Positions 1-8,090 of a DNA stretch of 64,000 nt are shown here, piece after piece. The notes beneath the pieces were generated by a model. The model was not told the DNA's origin. It searched no databases and saw only the letters and a list, made by a program, of their open reading frames with translations. The DNA is from JANQFV01 sp964468185 (GTDB lineage: Bacteria; Planctomycetota; Phycisphaerae; UBA1845; Fen-1342), in contig CAYXTR010000024.1 in the NCBI GenBank assembly GCA_964468185.1, forward strand, positions 1 through 64,000. The letters run 5' to 3'. Positions within the stretch are counted from its first letter, which is position 1. Each line of letters begins with the position of its first letter. Both the position numbers and the translations under genes were made by a program.

Positions 1-450
1 TCAAACAAACCGAATTCTTCTACTTCACCCTTGACTGCCTATAGCTGGTCTTTCGGGGTACGGTGGCCCGTCATGGCGCGCATCCTGCGCGCGACACCGG
101 CCCCGTCTGGGGGCGCTATCGGTGGGCTGAAGTCGTGTGCTTGAAAGTGGAGACGTCGGCCCGCTGAAGTCGCGCGTCGTCAGCACGTCTTCGGCCATGT
201 TGCCGCGTCCGTGTTGGGATCCTCGCTGCTCAACGGTGACCTGGCGGTGTAACGCAGCGAGTGGGGCCGAGGGTCGGGGAGCAAGGGGTTCAGGGGTTCA
301 GGTTGGAGCGGAGTGGCTGTTGACCGCTGCGCGGGGCTGGCGGTGTTCGTTGGGCGAGCGCGCTGCCGACATGGCGGCGGCACAGCGGGGCGGTGTGGGT
401 GACGTACGGCCGACGCGGAGGTCGGCCGCTACCGCTTCGTTCAATCGGCA
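1..450. other. Intergenic or unassigned region at left edge
   Basis: This stretch lies downstream of the topoisomerase gene and reaches the window edge. The open frames here are short, G+C-driven and overlap each other on both strands, and none has a convincing ribosome binding site or recognisable protein motif. I see no tRNA, terminator with a T-run, or mobile element end. Confidence 0.5.
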
Positions 451-3400
451 TCAGGACGTTGAGATGCCGGCGGCGGCGGCGGCTTGTTCGACGTCGAAGC
501 CCTCGGGCAGTTCCTTGGTACCCTTGCATTTGGGGTAGCCGCTACAGCCGAGGAACTTGCCGCGGCGGCCCGCGCGGATCACCATCGGCTCTCCGCACTC
601 ATCGCAGGGGATTTCGGTGGGGATGGGCTTGGGCTTGTCGGGGGGCGGCATGAGCTCTTCGGCGTCCTTCTTGGCCTGGCCGCGAAGATTGCAGTTGAAT
701 TTGCATTTGGGGAAGTTGGTGCAGGAGAAGAAGGGGCCGAAGCGGCCGCGTTTGAGCTCGACGGTGCTGCCGCATTGCGGGCAGGCGAGGGTGCCGGGCT
801 CGGGCATGTCCTCGACGACGGGTCGGCCGGTGCGTGTGAGGGCGTAGCCTGTGGGCGGCGGGTCGCCGGGCGACCAGGGTTTTCCGCTTTCGGTGGGCAG
901 GGATTTGCCATTGCCATTGCCGGTGGTATTGAGCGGCGGTGGTGGAGCTTTGCCCTTTTCCCTGGCATCCGCCTTGGCCTGTTCGAGCTTTTCGTGCGGG
1001 ATGGTATTGCGACAGCGCGGGAATGCGGAGCAGGCGACGAATTTGCCGCGGCGGCCCGAACGAATGACCATCGGTGCGCCGCACTTATCGCAGGCGAGAC
1101 CGGCCTCTGCGGGTGGCGGGGCGGGTTTCTTTTCGAGGCGGACGTCGTTGGGCAGTGGCCCGGTGTTCTTGCATTGGGGGTAGCGGTTGCAGCCGAGGAA
1201 GGCGCGGCGGCCTTTGCGCTTGACGATCATGGTGCCTTCGCCGCAGGCGTCGCAGGTGCGTTGGAGATCCTCTTCCTTGACGAGCTGGAGCGGCTCGCCG
1301 TGCTCGTTGCAGGGGATGGTGTTGCGGCAGCGCGGATAGTCGGAACAGCCGAGGAAGTAACCATCGCGGGACTGGCGGACGACCATGGGCTGGCTGCAAA
1401 GCTCGCAGGTGACGTCGGACTGTTTCGGGATGATGGGGTCGCCGTTGCGGTCGACGTTGAGTGTGCCTTTGCAGCGGGGGTAGTTGCTGCAGGCGAGGAA
1501 GCGGCCGGCTTTGCTCCAGCGGTAGACCATTTCACCGTCGCAGAGGGGGCATTTGTGGTTGCTGGGCTGGCTGCGGACCATTTCCATTTCGTCGCCGGCT
1601 TTGGAGAGCAGGTCGCGGAAGGGGTCGTAGAACTCGTGCAGCACGTTGACCCAGTCGAGGTGGGCATCTTCGATCTTGTCGAGCTCATCCTCCATGTAGG
1701 ACGTGAACTTGATGTCCATGATCCTGGGGAAGTGCCGCATCAGTTTGTCGGTGACCAGTTCGCCGAGGGCCGTCGGGAAGAACTTGCGGTCTTCGAGCTC
1801 GACGTAGCCGCGACTCTGGATGGTGTCGATGATGGCGGCGTAGGTGCTGGGGCGGCCGATGCCCTCGGATTCCATGGTCTTGACGAGGGCGGCTTCGGTG
1901 TAGCGTGGTGGCGGGGAGGTGTATTGTTGTTTTGGGTCGAGGTCGACGAGGCCGACGGACTGGCCTTCTTCGAGGTGCGGGAGCAATGCGTCTTCACTGG
2001 AAACGCCGGCGACTTTCATGAAGCCGTCAAAGACGAGTTTGCGGCCGTTACCGGCGAGGCGGGCGGGGCCGGCGTTTGTGTCGCAGGTGATATTGACCGT
2101 GGTGGAGTCCCACAGGGCAGGCGGCATCTGGCAGGCGATGAAGCGTTTCCAGATGAGATCGTAGAGGCGGTATTGTTCGGTCGTCAGGGCCTGACGGACG
2201 GATTCGGGAGTACGCGTCGGGTCCGTCGGGCGGATGGCCTCGTGGGCTTCCTGGGCACGTGCCTGGCGCTTGCCGTAGAAGTTGGGCTTTTCGGGCAGGT
2301 ATTTGTCGCCGAGGTGCGTCTTGATGAAATCGCGGGCGGAGGCGATGGCGTCCGACGCGAGGTTGGTCGAGTCGGTACGCATGTAGGTGATCAGGCCGAC
2401 GGGGCCTTCGCCATCGAAGTCGATGCCTTCGTAGAGGGCCTGGGCGGTGCGCATGGTGCGGGAGGCGGAGTAGCGCAGCACGGTACTGGCTTGTTGCTGG
2501 AGCGTGGCGGTGGTGAACGGGCCGGGGGGACGGCTGGTGGTGCGTTTGGTGGCGAGCTCAGACACGACCAGATTTGGGGTGCGCGTCGGGTCGAGCTGAC
2601 CGACGATGTGGGCCTGCTCGAGATCGAGGTGGCGGTATTCCTCCCAGGGCTGGCGGTCGACGCGTTCGACCTGGAGGCCGAGGGCTTCGGCGGCGGCGCG
2701 TGCCCCGGCGGGGTCGACGTCGCCGAAGGGTTTGCCGCCGAGTTCGACCAGCTCGGTACGGAGGCAGCCGTGGTTGCTGAGCCAGCTTTGGATGTCTTTC
2801 TGGGTGCGTTCGTCTCCGGCGATGAACTGCTGCCACTGCTGCCGGAGGGGGTCGGCCTGATCGTGCTGGCCGGCGAGGTAGGCGGTGATTTTCCAGCTTT
2901 CTTCGGGGAGGAAGGCGCGGATCTCGCGCTCGCGTTCGACGATCATGCGGACGGCGACGGACTGGACGCGTCCGGCCGAGAGCCCTTTCGCGATTTTCTT
3001 CCACAAGAGGGGGCTCAGTTCGTAGCCGACGATGCGGTCGAGGATGCGGCGGGCCTGCTGGGCGTTGACGCGGTCGATATCGACCTGATGGGGATGCTGG
3101 AAGGCCTCCTGGATGGCTGATTTGGTGATGGCGTTGAATATGACGCGGCGGATTTTTTCCTCGGGGACGTTGAGGGCTTCGACGAGGTGCCAGGCGATGG
3201 CTTCGCCTTCGCGGTCGAGGTCTGTGGCGAGGTAGACGGCGTCGGCGTCAGTGGCGAGCTGCTGGAGCTCTTTGACGACTTTCTGGCGGCCCTTCACGAT
3301 CTCGTAGGTTGGGTTGAAGTCGTGGCTTACGTCGATTCCGAAATCCTTGGGGGGGAGATCGCGGACGTGGCCGAGGGAGGCTTTTACGACGTAATCCTTC

Positions 3401-3483
3401 CCGAGGTATTTGTTGATTGTCTTGGCCTTGGCTGGGGACTCGACGATGACGAGCGATTTGCCTTCGGCTTTGCGTTTGGCCAT
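451..3483 (-). CDS. topA: DNA topoisomerase I (type IA) with six C-terminal zinc ribbons
   Basis: Relaxes negatively supercoiled DNA by transient single-strand cleavage. The Toprim domain fills roughly residues 10-150, with the acidic motif DLDREGE at 88-94. The catalytic tyrosine is Y367 in GLITYMRTDS. The C-terminal third carries six CxxC...CxxYPxC-type ribbons, for example CPLCDGEMVYRW and CDECGEPMVIRAG, more than the usual three or so of enterobacterial TopA, which explains the 1010-residue length. The start is the ATG of MAKRKAEGKS, next to an A+T-rich 300-base upstream region. The ribbons are expected to bind single-stranded DNA or RNA polymerase; that role is taken from the family. Confidence 0.97.
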   Translation of the reverse strand: MAKRKAEGKSLVIVESPAKAKTINKYLGKDYVVKASLGHVRDLPPKDFGIDVSHDFNPTYEIVKGRQKVVKELQQLATDADAVYLATDLDREGEAIAWHLVEALNVPEEKIRRVIFNAITKSAIQEAFQHPHQVDIDRVNAQQARRILDRIVGYELSPLLWKKIAKGLSAGRVQSVAVRMIVEREREIRAFLPEESWKITAYLAGQHDQADPLRQQWQQFIAGDERTQKDIQSWLSNHGCLRTELVELGGKPFGDVDPAGARAAAEALGLQVERVDRQPWEEYRHLDLEQAHIVGQLDPTRTPNLVVSELATKRTTSRPPGPFTTATLQQQASTVLRYSASRTMRTAQALYEGIDFDGEGPVGLITYMRTDSTNLASDAIASARDFIKTHLGDKYLPEKPNFYGKRQARAQEAHEAIRPTDPTRTPESVRQALTTEQYRLYDLIWKRFIACQMPPALWDSTTVNITCDTNAGPARLAGNGRKLVFDGFMKVAGVSSEDALLPHLEEGQSVGLVDLDPKQQYTSPPPRYTEAALVKTMESEGIGRPSTYAAIIDTIQSRGYVELEDRKFFPTALGELVTDKLMRHFPRIMDIKFTSYMEDELDKIEDAHLDWVNVLHEFYDPFRDLLSKAGDEMEMVRSQPSNHKCPLCDGEMVYRWSKAGRFLACSNYPRCKGTLNVDRNGDPIIPKQSDVTCELCSQPMVVRQSRDGYFLGCSDYPRCRNTIPCNEHGEPLQLVKEEDLQRTCDACGEGTMIVKRKGRRAFLGCNRYPQCKNTGPLPNDVRLEKKPAPPPAEAGLACDKCGAPMVIRSGRRGKFVACSAFPRCRNTIPHEKLEQAKADAREKGKAPPPPLNTTGNGNGKSLPTESGKPWSPGDPPPTGYALTRTGRPVVEDMPEPGTLACPQCGSTVELKRGRFGPFFSCTNFPKCKFNCNLRGQAKKDAEELMPPPDKPKPIPTEIPCDECGEPMVIRAGRRGKFLGCSGYPKCKGTKELPEGFDVEQAAAAAGISTS

Positions 3484-3781
3484 GCGTTTTGGACCTAACT
3501 CGTTATTTTACAGACATTTATTTCCGATACGGACTTATCGAAGCAACGGTTACGGCTGGATCACAAACAGAGAGTATCGGAATTTCATTCCGTGAACTTC
3601 GCCTGATGCTTAGCAAGGGCGTCGGGCCTGTCAAGCGGGCAGCTGAGGTTGCGTTGGCGGCGTGGCCTGGTTGCAGTCCGATAATAATATACTTCTTGAG
3701 CATTCAATGGGCATTTCTGGTGATCGGGATTGGGGGATCAAAATTTGCGGGCGTGGTGGTAAGATTGGCCGCGCGATTGGC

Positions 3782-3864
3782 GCGAGAGTGGCGGAATTGG
3801 CAGACGCGCCAGGTTTAGGTCCTGGTGGGGAATACCCATGCGGGTTCGAGTCCCGCCTCTCGCA
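3782..3864 (+). tRNA. tRNA-Leu (anticodon UAG)
   Basis: The 83-base sequence folds as a class II tRNA. The acceptor GCGAGAG pairs with CTCTCGC. The anticodon arm is CCAGG-TTTAGGT-CCTGG with anticodon TAG, there is a long variable arm, and the T arm is GCGGG-TTCGAGT-CCCGC. The discriminator is A, as expected for leucine tRNAs. CCA is not encoded; the next bases are TCC. The gene stands alone, 17 bases from the end of the convergent protease-like gene. Confidence 0.95.
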
Positions 3865-3880
3865 TCCTTGTCCAGCGAGG

Positions 3881-5314
3881 TCAGTCTCCGACCCACATGA
3901 TCCACATGCGGGCCTGCGGGTAATCGATCGTCAGGGACCGCATTTCGCGGAATGCGGGCATGCCGATCAGGACGTCGAACTGCACCCCCACGATTGGGCT
4001 GATGAGGGTGTCGAGTGCGTCGAGGCTCAGGCCGGCGGCGTTTTCGAACTTGCGGTCTGCGAAGACCATGTCAGCGCCGGCGTTGAGGGCGACTTCGGGG
4101 ATGGCGCCGGACCCGACGCCGATGCTCTGGCCCAGATCCAGCTGCTGGACTTTTCGATCGGGGAATAGGCGTTTGAAGGATATTGGTGAGGCCGCAATGA
4201 CTTCGGCACCGGTGTCGAGCATGGCGAGGCTCTGCTCCCCTTCGAGCGTGACATTCGTGATGAGCTTGGCGTCGCCGACGATGCGGACGGGGACTTCGTG
4301 GCCGGAGCCGGGGGATGAGCCTGGTTTGACGCGCAGCTCGGCGTCGGCGAAGTCGAGGGTCATGGTGCCGTCGGTGAAGATGCCGGTGCCGATGATGCCG
4401 TCGGCAGCGTTCATGAGGGCGCTGCGAATGTCGAAGGTGCGGGTCATGACGTTGGTGCAGCGGATGGAGCCGATGCGCAGATCGTCGATGATGGACTGGC
4501 CGGTGACCTGCGAGCCGGAGACGCCGCGCACGGTGGCGGTGGCGTAATTCTTCAGGCCGATCTCGCGGGCGATGGTCTCGTCAAGTGACACCATGATGCT
4601 GCCGCCGGTGTCGAGCACGAGCTTGTAGGGTCCGTGGCCGTTGATGGTCACATCGCACGTGGGCAGGCCGCCGAGGACGAGGGGTTTGATGGGTGCGCTG
4701 CCGGCGGCGCTGATTTCGTTCAGCGGGCGCGGGCCGATATCCTCCAGAAAAGCGGCCACGCCGCTGAGCGACTCCTCGAGATAGATGTGAGGGTAGCCCT
4801 GGGATTCGTCGATGCGGCGCTCGGCCAGACGCAGCAAGTCGGGCATGCCCGGCATGCGGTCGAGGGCGAAGCGGGCGTTGATGATCTGGTAGAGGTCTTC
4901 GGCGTCGAGGTCGGGCTGCTCTTCGAGCCGGCCCGTAAGCGGCGTGACCCTCGCGCGCTCACCGCGAGCGAGGTGGGTACTGATCAGCACGCGCAGAGCG
5001 ACGTTGTCGTCAGTGGCGGGATCAATACGGCTGGCAATCTGCTCGGCTTTCTGGATGCGTCCCGCGCGCCAGTAGGCGCGGCTGATGCGCGCGAGGGCGC
5101 CGTCGCCGTCGGGCTTGTGGTCGAGGAGGGCCTTGGCGAAGCGCAGCCCGGCCGGCCAGTCGTCGGCATGCCAAGCGATATCGAGAGCCGCGACGAGCTG
5201 CTTCTCCGTGCGCGGCACGTGCTCGGGGACGCGTTCCTTCCACGGATTCTCCGTGTCGCGTGGCGTGGGGACCAACAACATCAGCAGCAACGGCATGAGG
5301 AACGATCCGGTCAT
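3881..5314 (-). CDS. Exported protein with two retropepsin-like aspartic protease domains
   Basis: The N-terminus MTGSFLMPLLLMLLVP is a short signal peptide. Residues 35-200 look helical and repeat-like, possibly TPR-type. Two retropepsin-like units follow, one with LVLDTGGS (Asp235) and one with AMLDTGAE (Asp367). Retropepsins normally work as homodimers that each supply one DTG, so two copies in one chain could form a complete internal pair. The start ATG follows GAGAGG at good spacing. The target is unknown. It stands alone, convergent with tRNA-Leu. The fold assignment is fairly sure; that it is an active protease is inference. Confidence 0.75.
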   Translation of the reverse strand: MTGSFLMPLLLMLLVPTPRDTENPWKERVPEHVPRTEKQLVAALDIAWHADDWPAGLRFAKALLDHKPDGDGALARISRAYWRAGRIQKAEQIASRIDPATDDNVALRVLISTHLARGERARVTPLTGRLEEQPDLDAEDLYQIINARFALDRMPGMPDLLRLAERRIDESQGYPHIYLEESLSGVAAFLEDIGPRPLNEISAAGSAPIKPLVLGGLPTCDVTINGHGPYKLVLDTGGSIMVSLDETIAREIGLKNYATATVRGVSGSQVTGQSIIDDLRIGSIRCTNVMTRTFDIRSALMNAADGIIGTGIFTDGTMTLDFADAELRVKPGSSPGSGHEVPVRIVGDAKLITNVTLEGEQSLAMLDTGAEVIAASPISFKRLFPDRKVQQLDLGQSIGVGSGAIPEVALNAGADMVFADRKFENAAGLSLDALDTLISPIVGVQFDVLIGMPAFREMRSLTIDYPQARMWIMWVGD

Positions 5315-5422
5315 ATTTTACCTCTCAACTAAGCGCTGCATCATCAGACGGAGCGGCATCGAGACCCACCTGTGACGCGTCGGGGTTCAGCCACTCGGAG
5401 TGTGGCGGGCTTGCGAGAGACT

Positions 5423-6418
5423 TTAGCCACCAGTCGCATGCCCGTCGCGTCGATTCCTGTCGTTTTCACGGGTCGATTTTGGCGGCGACTTTGAGCGGGC
5501 GGCGCGGAGGCCGCGGGCTTCGGCTTCGGCGGATGATGAATAGTGGCGCAGGTTGGTGGCGGAGATGCGTTCCAGCCAGCCGGAGTCCGCCGTGTGATAG
5601 ATATGGCTGTTGATGGACCCATAAACGGGGGTCGCCGCGTGCTCGCCGACGCCGAGCAACAGGAAACGCACGATGCCGCGCTCGAGGCCGTCGACGTGGC
5701 CGAACATGTCGGTGCCGTGTGCTTCGACGTTCTTGAAGATCTGGACGCGGATGCCGTCGGTGCGGGTCTTCAGCGTGTACGGGCCGTCGCGCTCGTCCTC
5801 GGTGGCGAGCATGAGGATCTTGCGGCCGCGGATCTGGCGGAGGTCGCCGGCGGTGTCGAGTCCCATGGGGCTGATGGCAGGTGAAAGGCAGACGATGGCG
5901 TCAACACTGCGATCCTGGGCGGCGTATTGCAGCGCCACGCTGGCGCCGACGCCGGCGCCGACGAGGGCGAAACGGGCGCGGTCGACTTTGGGCTGCCTGG
6001 CGAGCCAGTCGTAGGCACCGCGGAGGTCGTGCTGCATGTCGAGAAAGAGTTGACGGTCGCCGGCATGCACCTGCTCGCGGGTGGCGGTGGTGGCACTGTC
6101 GCCGTGGCCGCGGAAGTCGGGGGCGAGCACTGCGAAGCCGGCTTTATGGAGTGGCGTGATGAGCGGCTCCCAGGCGTGACGGTCACTGCTTTCCATGTGA
6201 ACCAGGATGACCAGCGGGGCTGGCCCCCCTTCTGCCGCCGAAGGCGGATAGTAGTCGGCGGTGATTCGGACGCCGTCGGCCGCGTTGAACGAGACGACTT
6301 TCGGCTCGACGGCGACGGCGGGGCTGGCGAGAGCGAGGAGTACGAGCAGACTGGCTCCGGCGGTTCGGGGCGAGGCGTGACTTGTTCCGGATGCCTGCGC
6401 ATGCGCGTTGACGATCAT
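5423..6418 (-). CDS. Exported alpha/beta-hydrolase-fold protein lacking the nucleophile serine
   Basis: After a signal peptide (MIVNAHAQ... through ASPAVAV) comes a dienelactone-hydrolase-like alpha/beta fold: strand and oxyanion region LVILVHMESSD, then APDFRGHGDS at about 100-108. The nucleophile elbow reads GAGVGAS (about 154-160), where active relatives have GxSxG, so the catalytic Ser is replaced by Gly156. It may be non-hydrolytic or use another residue. The start is set by GGGAGG 7-12 bases upstream of the ATG at 6418; an ATG 33 bases further upstream lacks such a site. It sits divergently from the sigma factor gene. Substrate unknown. Confidence 0.75.
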   Translation of the reverse strand: MIVNAHAQASGTSHASPRTAGASLLVLLALASPAVAVEPKVVSFNAADGVRITADYYPPSAAEGGPAPLVILVHMESSDRHAWEPLITPLHKAGFAVLAPDFRGHGDSATTATREQVHAGDRQLFLDMQHDLRGAYDWLARQPKVDRARFALVGAGVGASVALQYAAQDRSVDAIVCLSPAISPMGLDTAGDLRQIRGRKILMLATEDERDGPYTLKTRTDGIRVQIFKNVEAHGTDMFGHVDGLERGIVRFLLLGVGEHAATPVYGSINSHIYHTADSGWLERISATNLRHYSSSAEAEARGLRAARSKSPPKSTRENDRNRRDGHATGG

Positions 6419-6616
6419 GACGTGACCTCCCGGCTTCGTGACCGCGCACATATCCGATAAAATGGGCGATAAGTGATTGTAACCGGCCCGGGTGGCATGT
6501 GGCCAGTGAATCTCGCATAATTGCCCCTCACGTTTCTGGAATTGTCGGGAATCGTGTTCCCGTGGTGGTTGTTATCCCATTTGGACGTCGTCAGCGGGCG
6601 GCGCAGCGATCGGCGA

Positions 6617-7177
6617 ATGCAGCGACAACCTGAGCAGTCATTCGAATCGCTGGCGCTGCCACACCTGGACGTGGTGTACCGGGTGGCGCGACGGCTAACG
6701 CGCGATGATCACGAGGCGGAGGATCTGGTTCAGGAGACGTATCTCAAGGCCTACCGGGCGTTTGAGCGTTATGAGCAGCGGGAGTTCGGCATTCGGCCCT
6801 GGCTGCTACGGATACTGAACAACACGTTCCTCAACCGGATCGCGCGTGAGAAGAAGGCGCCCAAGGCGACCGACCAGCAGACGCTGGAGGAAACGCAATC
6901 GTCAGTCGTCGCCAGCTCCGGGATACCGCCCGAGTTGGACTATGAGAAGCTCGATGCCGAGGTGAAACAGGCGCTTGATCATCTATCGCCGGACTTTCGG
7001 ACGGTGATGTTGTTGTGGGCAACGATGGAGTTCAGTTACCAGGAGATCGCGGACATCTTGGAGTTGCCGATCGGCACGGTGATGAGTCGGTTGCACCGGG
7101 CGCGAAAGCAGCTCACAGGGGAACTGGAGGAATTCGCCCGCGAACGCCGCATTGGACAGAGTAACCAGGATTCATGA
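6617..7177 (+). CDS. ECF-family RNA polymerase sigma factor
   Basis: An alternative sigma factor that redirects RNA polymerase. Region 2 is visible as HLDVVYRVARRL...AEDLVQETYLKAYRAF, and region 4 as LSPDFRTVMLLW...YQEIADILELPIGTVMSRLHRARKQL, which is the helix-turn-helix. The length (186 residues from the chosen ATG) is normal for ECF factors. A TTG start 96 bases upstream would add an unrelated, hydrophobic leader, so I prefer MQRQPEQ. The stop overlaps the next gene's ATG by four bases (ATGA), the usual layout for a sigma factor with its anti-sigma factor. The target promoter is not evident. Confidence 0.93.
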   Translation: MQRQPEQSFESLALPHLDVVYRVARRLTRDDHEAEDLVQETYLKAYRAFERYEQREFGIRPWLLRILNNTFLNRIAREKKAPKATDQQTLEETQSSVVASSGIPPELDYEKLDAEVKQALDHLSPDFRTVMLLWATMEFSYQEIADILELPIGTVMSRLHRARKQLTGELEEFARERRIGQSNQDS

Positions 7178-8067
7178 ACGACGCTGACTTTCGTGAACAA
7201 CTCGCAGATTTCGCAGATGGTGAGCTTGGCGCCGACGTGCGGGCGCGGATCGAGGCGCACCTGCGAGGGCATCCGGAAGATGGAGAGATTGTGGGACGGT
7301 GGCAGGCTTTGCGGCGCGCGGGTAAGCGTGTGGTGGAGCGTGAGCCGGTGCCCGGTGACTTGAGTGACCGGATTCGTGGTCGGCTTTCGGCGGAGCGGAA
7401 ACGTCCGGTTGAGTCCGCGGCGCATCGACCGCGGGTGCTGCGGCTGGGGATGTTCGGCCTGGCGGCGGCGGCCGCGGTGGTGTTGGCGTTTACGTTGTGG
7501 CCACGTGAATCGGCGGCGACGTCGGTTGAAGCGGATAGCTTTGCGAATATCTATCGGAATTGTGCCGTGGCGCACCGGCATGACACATTTGCGGTGCGTG
7601 CGGCGTTGCCGGCAAATGCGATCGCGGGGTTGCGTGAGAAGGCGGAGTTCGCCTGCCGCGTGCCGGACCTGGGAGGCCACGGTTATCACCTTGACGGGGC
7701 GTGCAACTGCTCGCCGTGTGAGAACGTGCGGGTGGTGCATGCGTACTATCGACTGGACGCCAGTGCGGGCGTTGGAAACTCCGGGGACGCGGTACTGTCG
7801 GTGTTTTCGCTCGATCACCCGGTTGCACTGTGCAAGAACGGGAAGCCATGCACGGCCTGTCCGCATGGCAATCAGGACTTCCGTCTGGCGACGGATGGTC
7901 AGGTGCACCTGGTAACTTGGAAGGAAGGACAGCGCAGCTTCGTGGTGTGCGGGGAAGTGTCGCACGAGGAGCTGTCGGAACTGGCCGAGGAGATTCGTAG
8001 CGGGCGGGCGCCGGCGGTGGCGGTGCGCGTGACGCCGGGGATGGCCGTTACGATGCAGAATCGGTAG
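7174..8067 (+). CDS. Putative membrane anti-sigma factor with Cys-rich extracytoplasmic domain
   Basis: Residues 1-85 resemble an anti-sigma N-terminal domain (LADFADGELGADVRARIEAHL) but lack the HxxxCxxC zinc site of ZAS proteins. A single membrane helix follows (LGMFGLAAAAAVVLAFTLWP). The roughly 190-residue outer part is rich in Cys and His, with CNCSPC and CKNGKPCTACPHG, and resembles metal- or redox-binding motifs. Translational coupling to the sigma gene supports the role. I infer that the cognate sigma factor is released when this domain senses metal or thiol-disulfide state; that is not shown by the sequence. Confidence 0.75.
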   Translation: MNDADFREQLADFADGELGADVRARIEAHLRGHPEDGEIVGRWQALRRAGKRVVEREPVPGDLSDRIRGRLSAERKRPVESAAHRPRVLRLGMFGLAAAAAVVLAFTLWPRESAATSVEADSFANIYRNCAVAHRHDTFAVRAALPANAIAGLREKAEFACRVPDLGGHGYHLDGACNCSPCENVRVVHAYYRLDASAGVGNSGDAVLSVFSLDHPVALCKNGKPCTACPHGNQDFRLATDGQVHLVTWKEGQRSFVVCGEVSHEELSELAEEIRSGRAPAVAVRVTPGMAVTMQNR

Positions 8068-8090
8068 CCGTAGCGGAGTCCGTGGGGGGA

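Noticed and set aside
484..3120. Long open frame (878 codons) on the plus strand opposite topA
   Set aside because: It is a G+C-driven antisense shadow of a well-supported topoisomerase gene and has no motifs or ribosome site.
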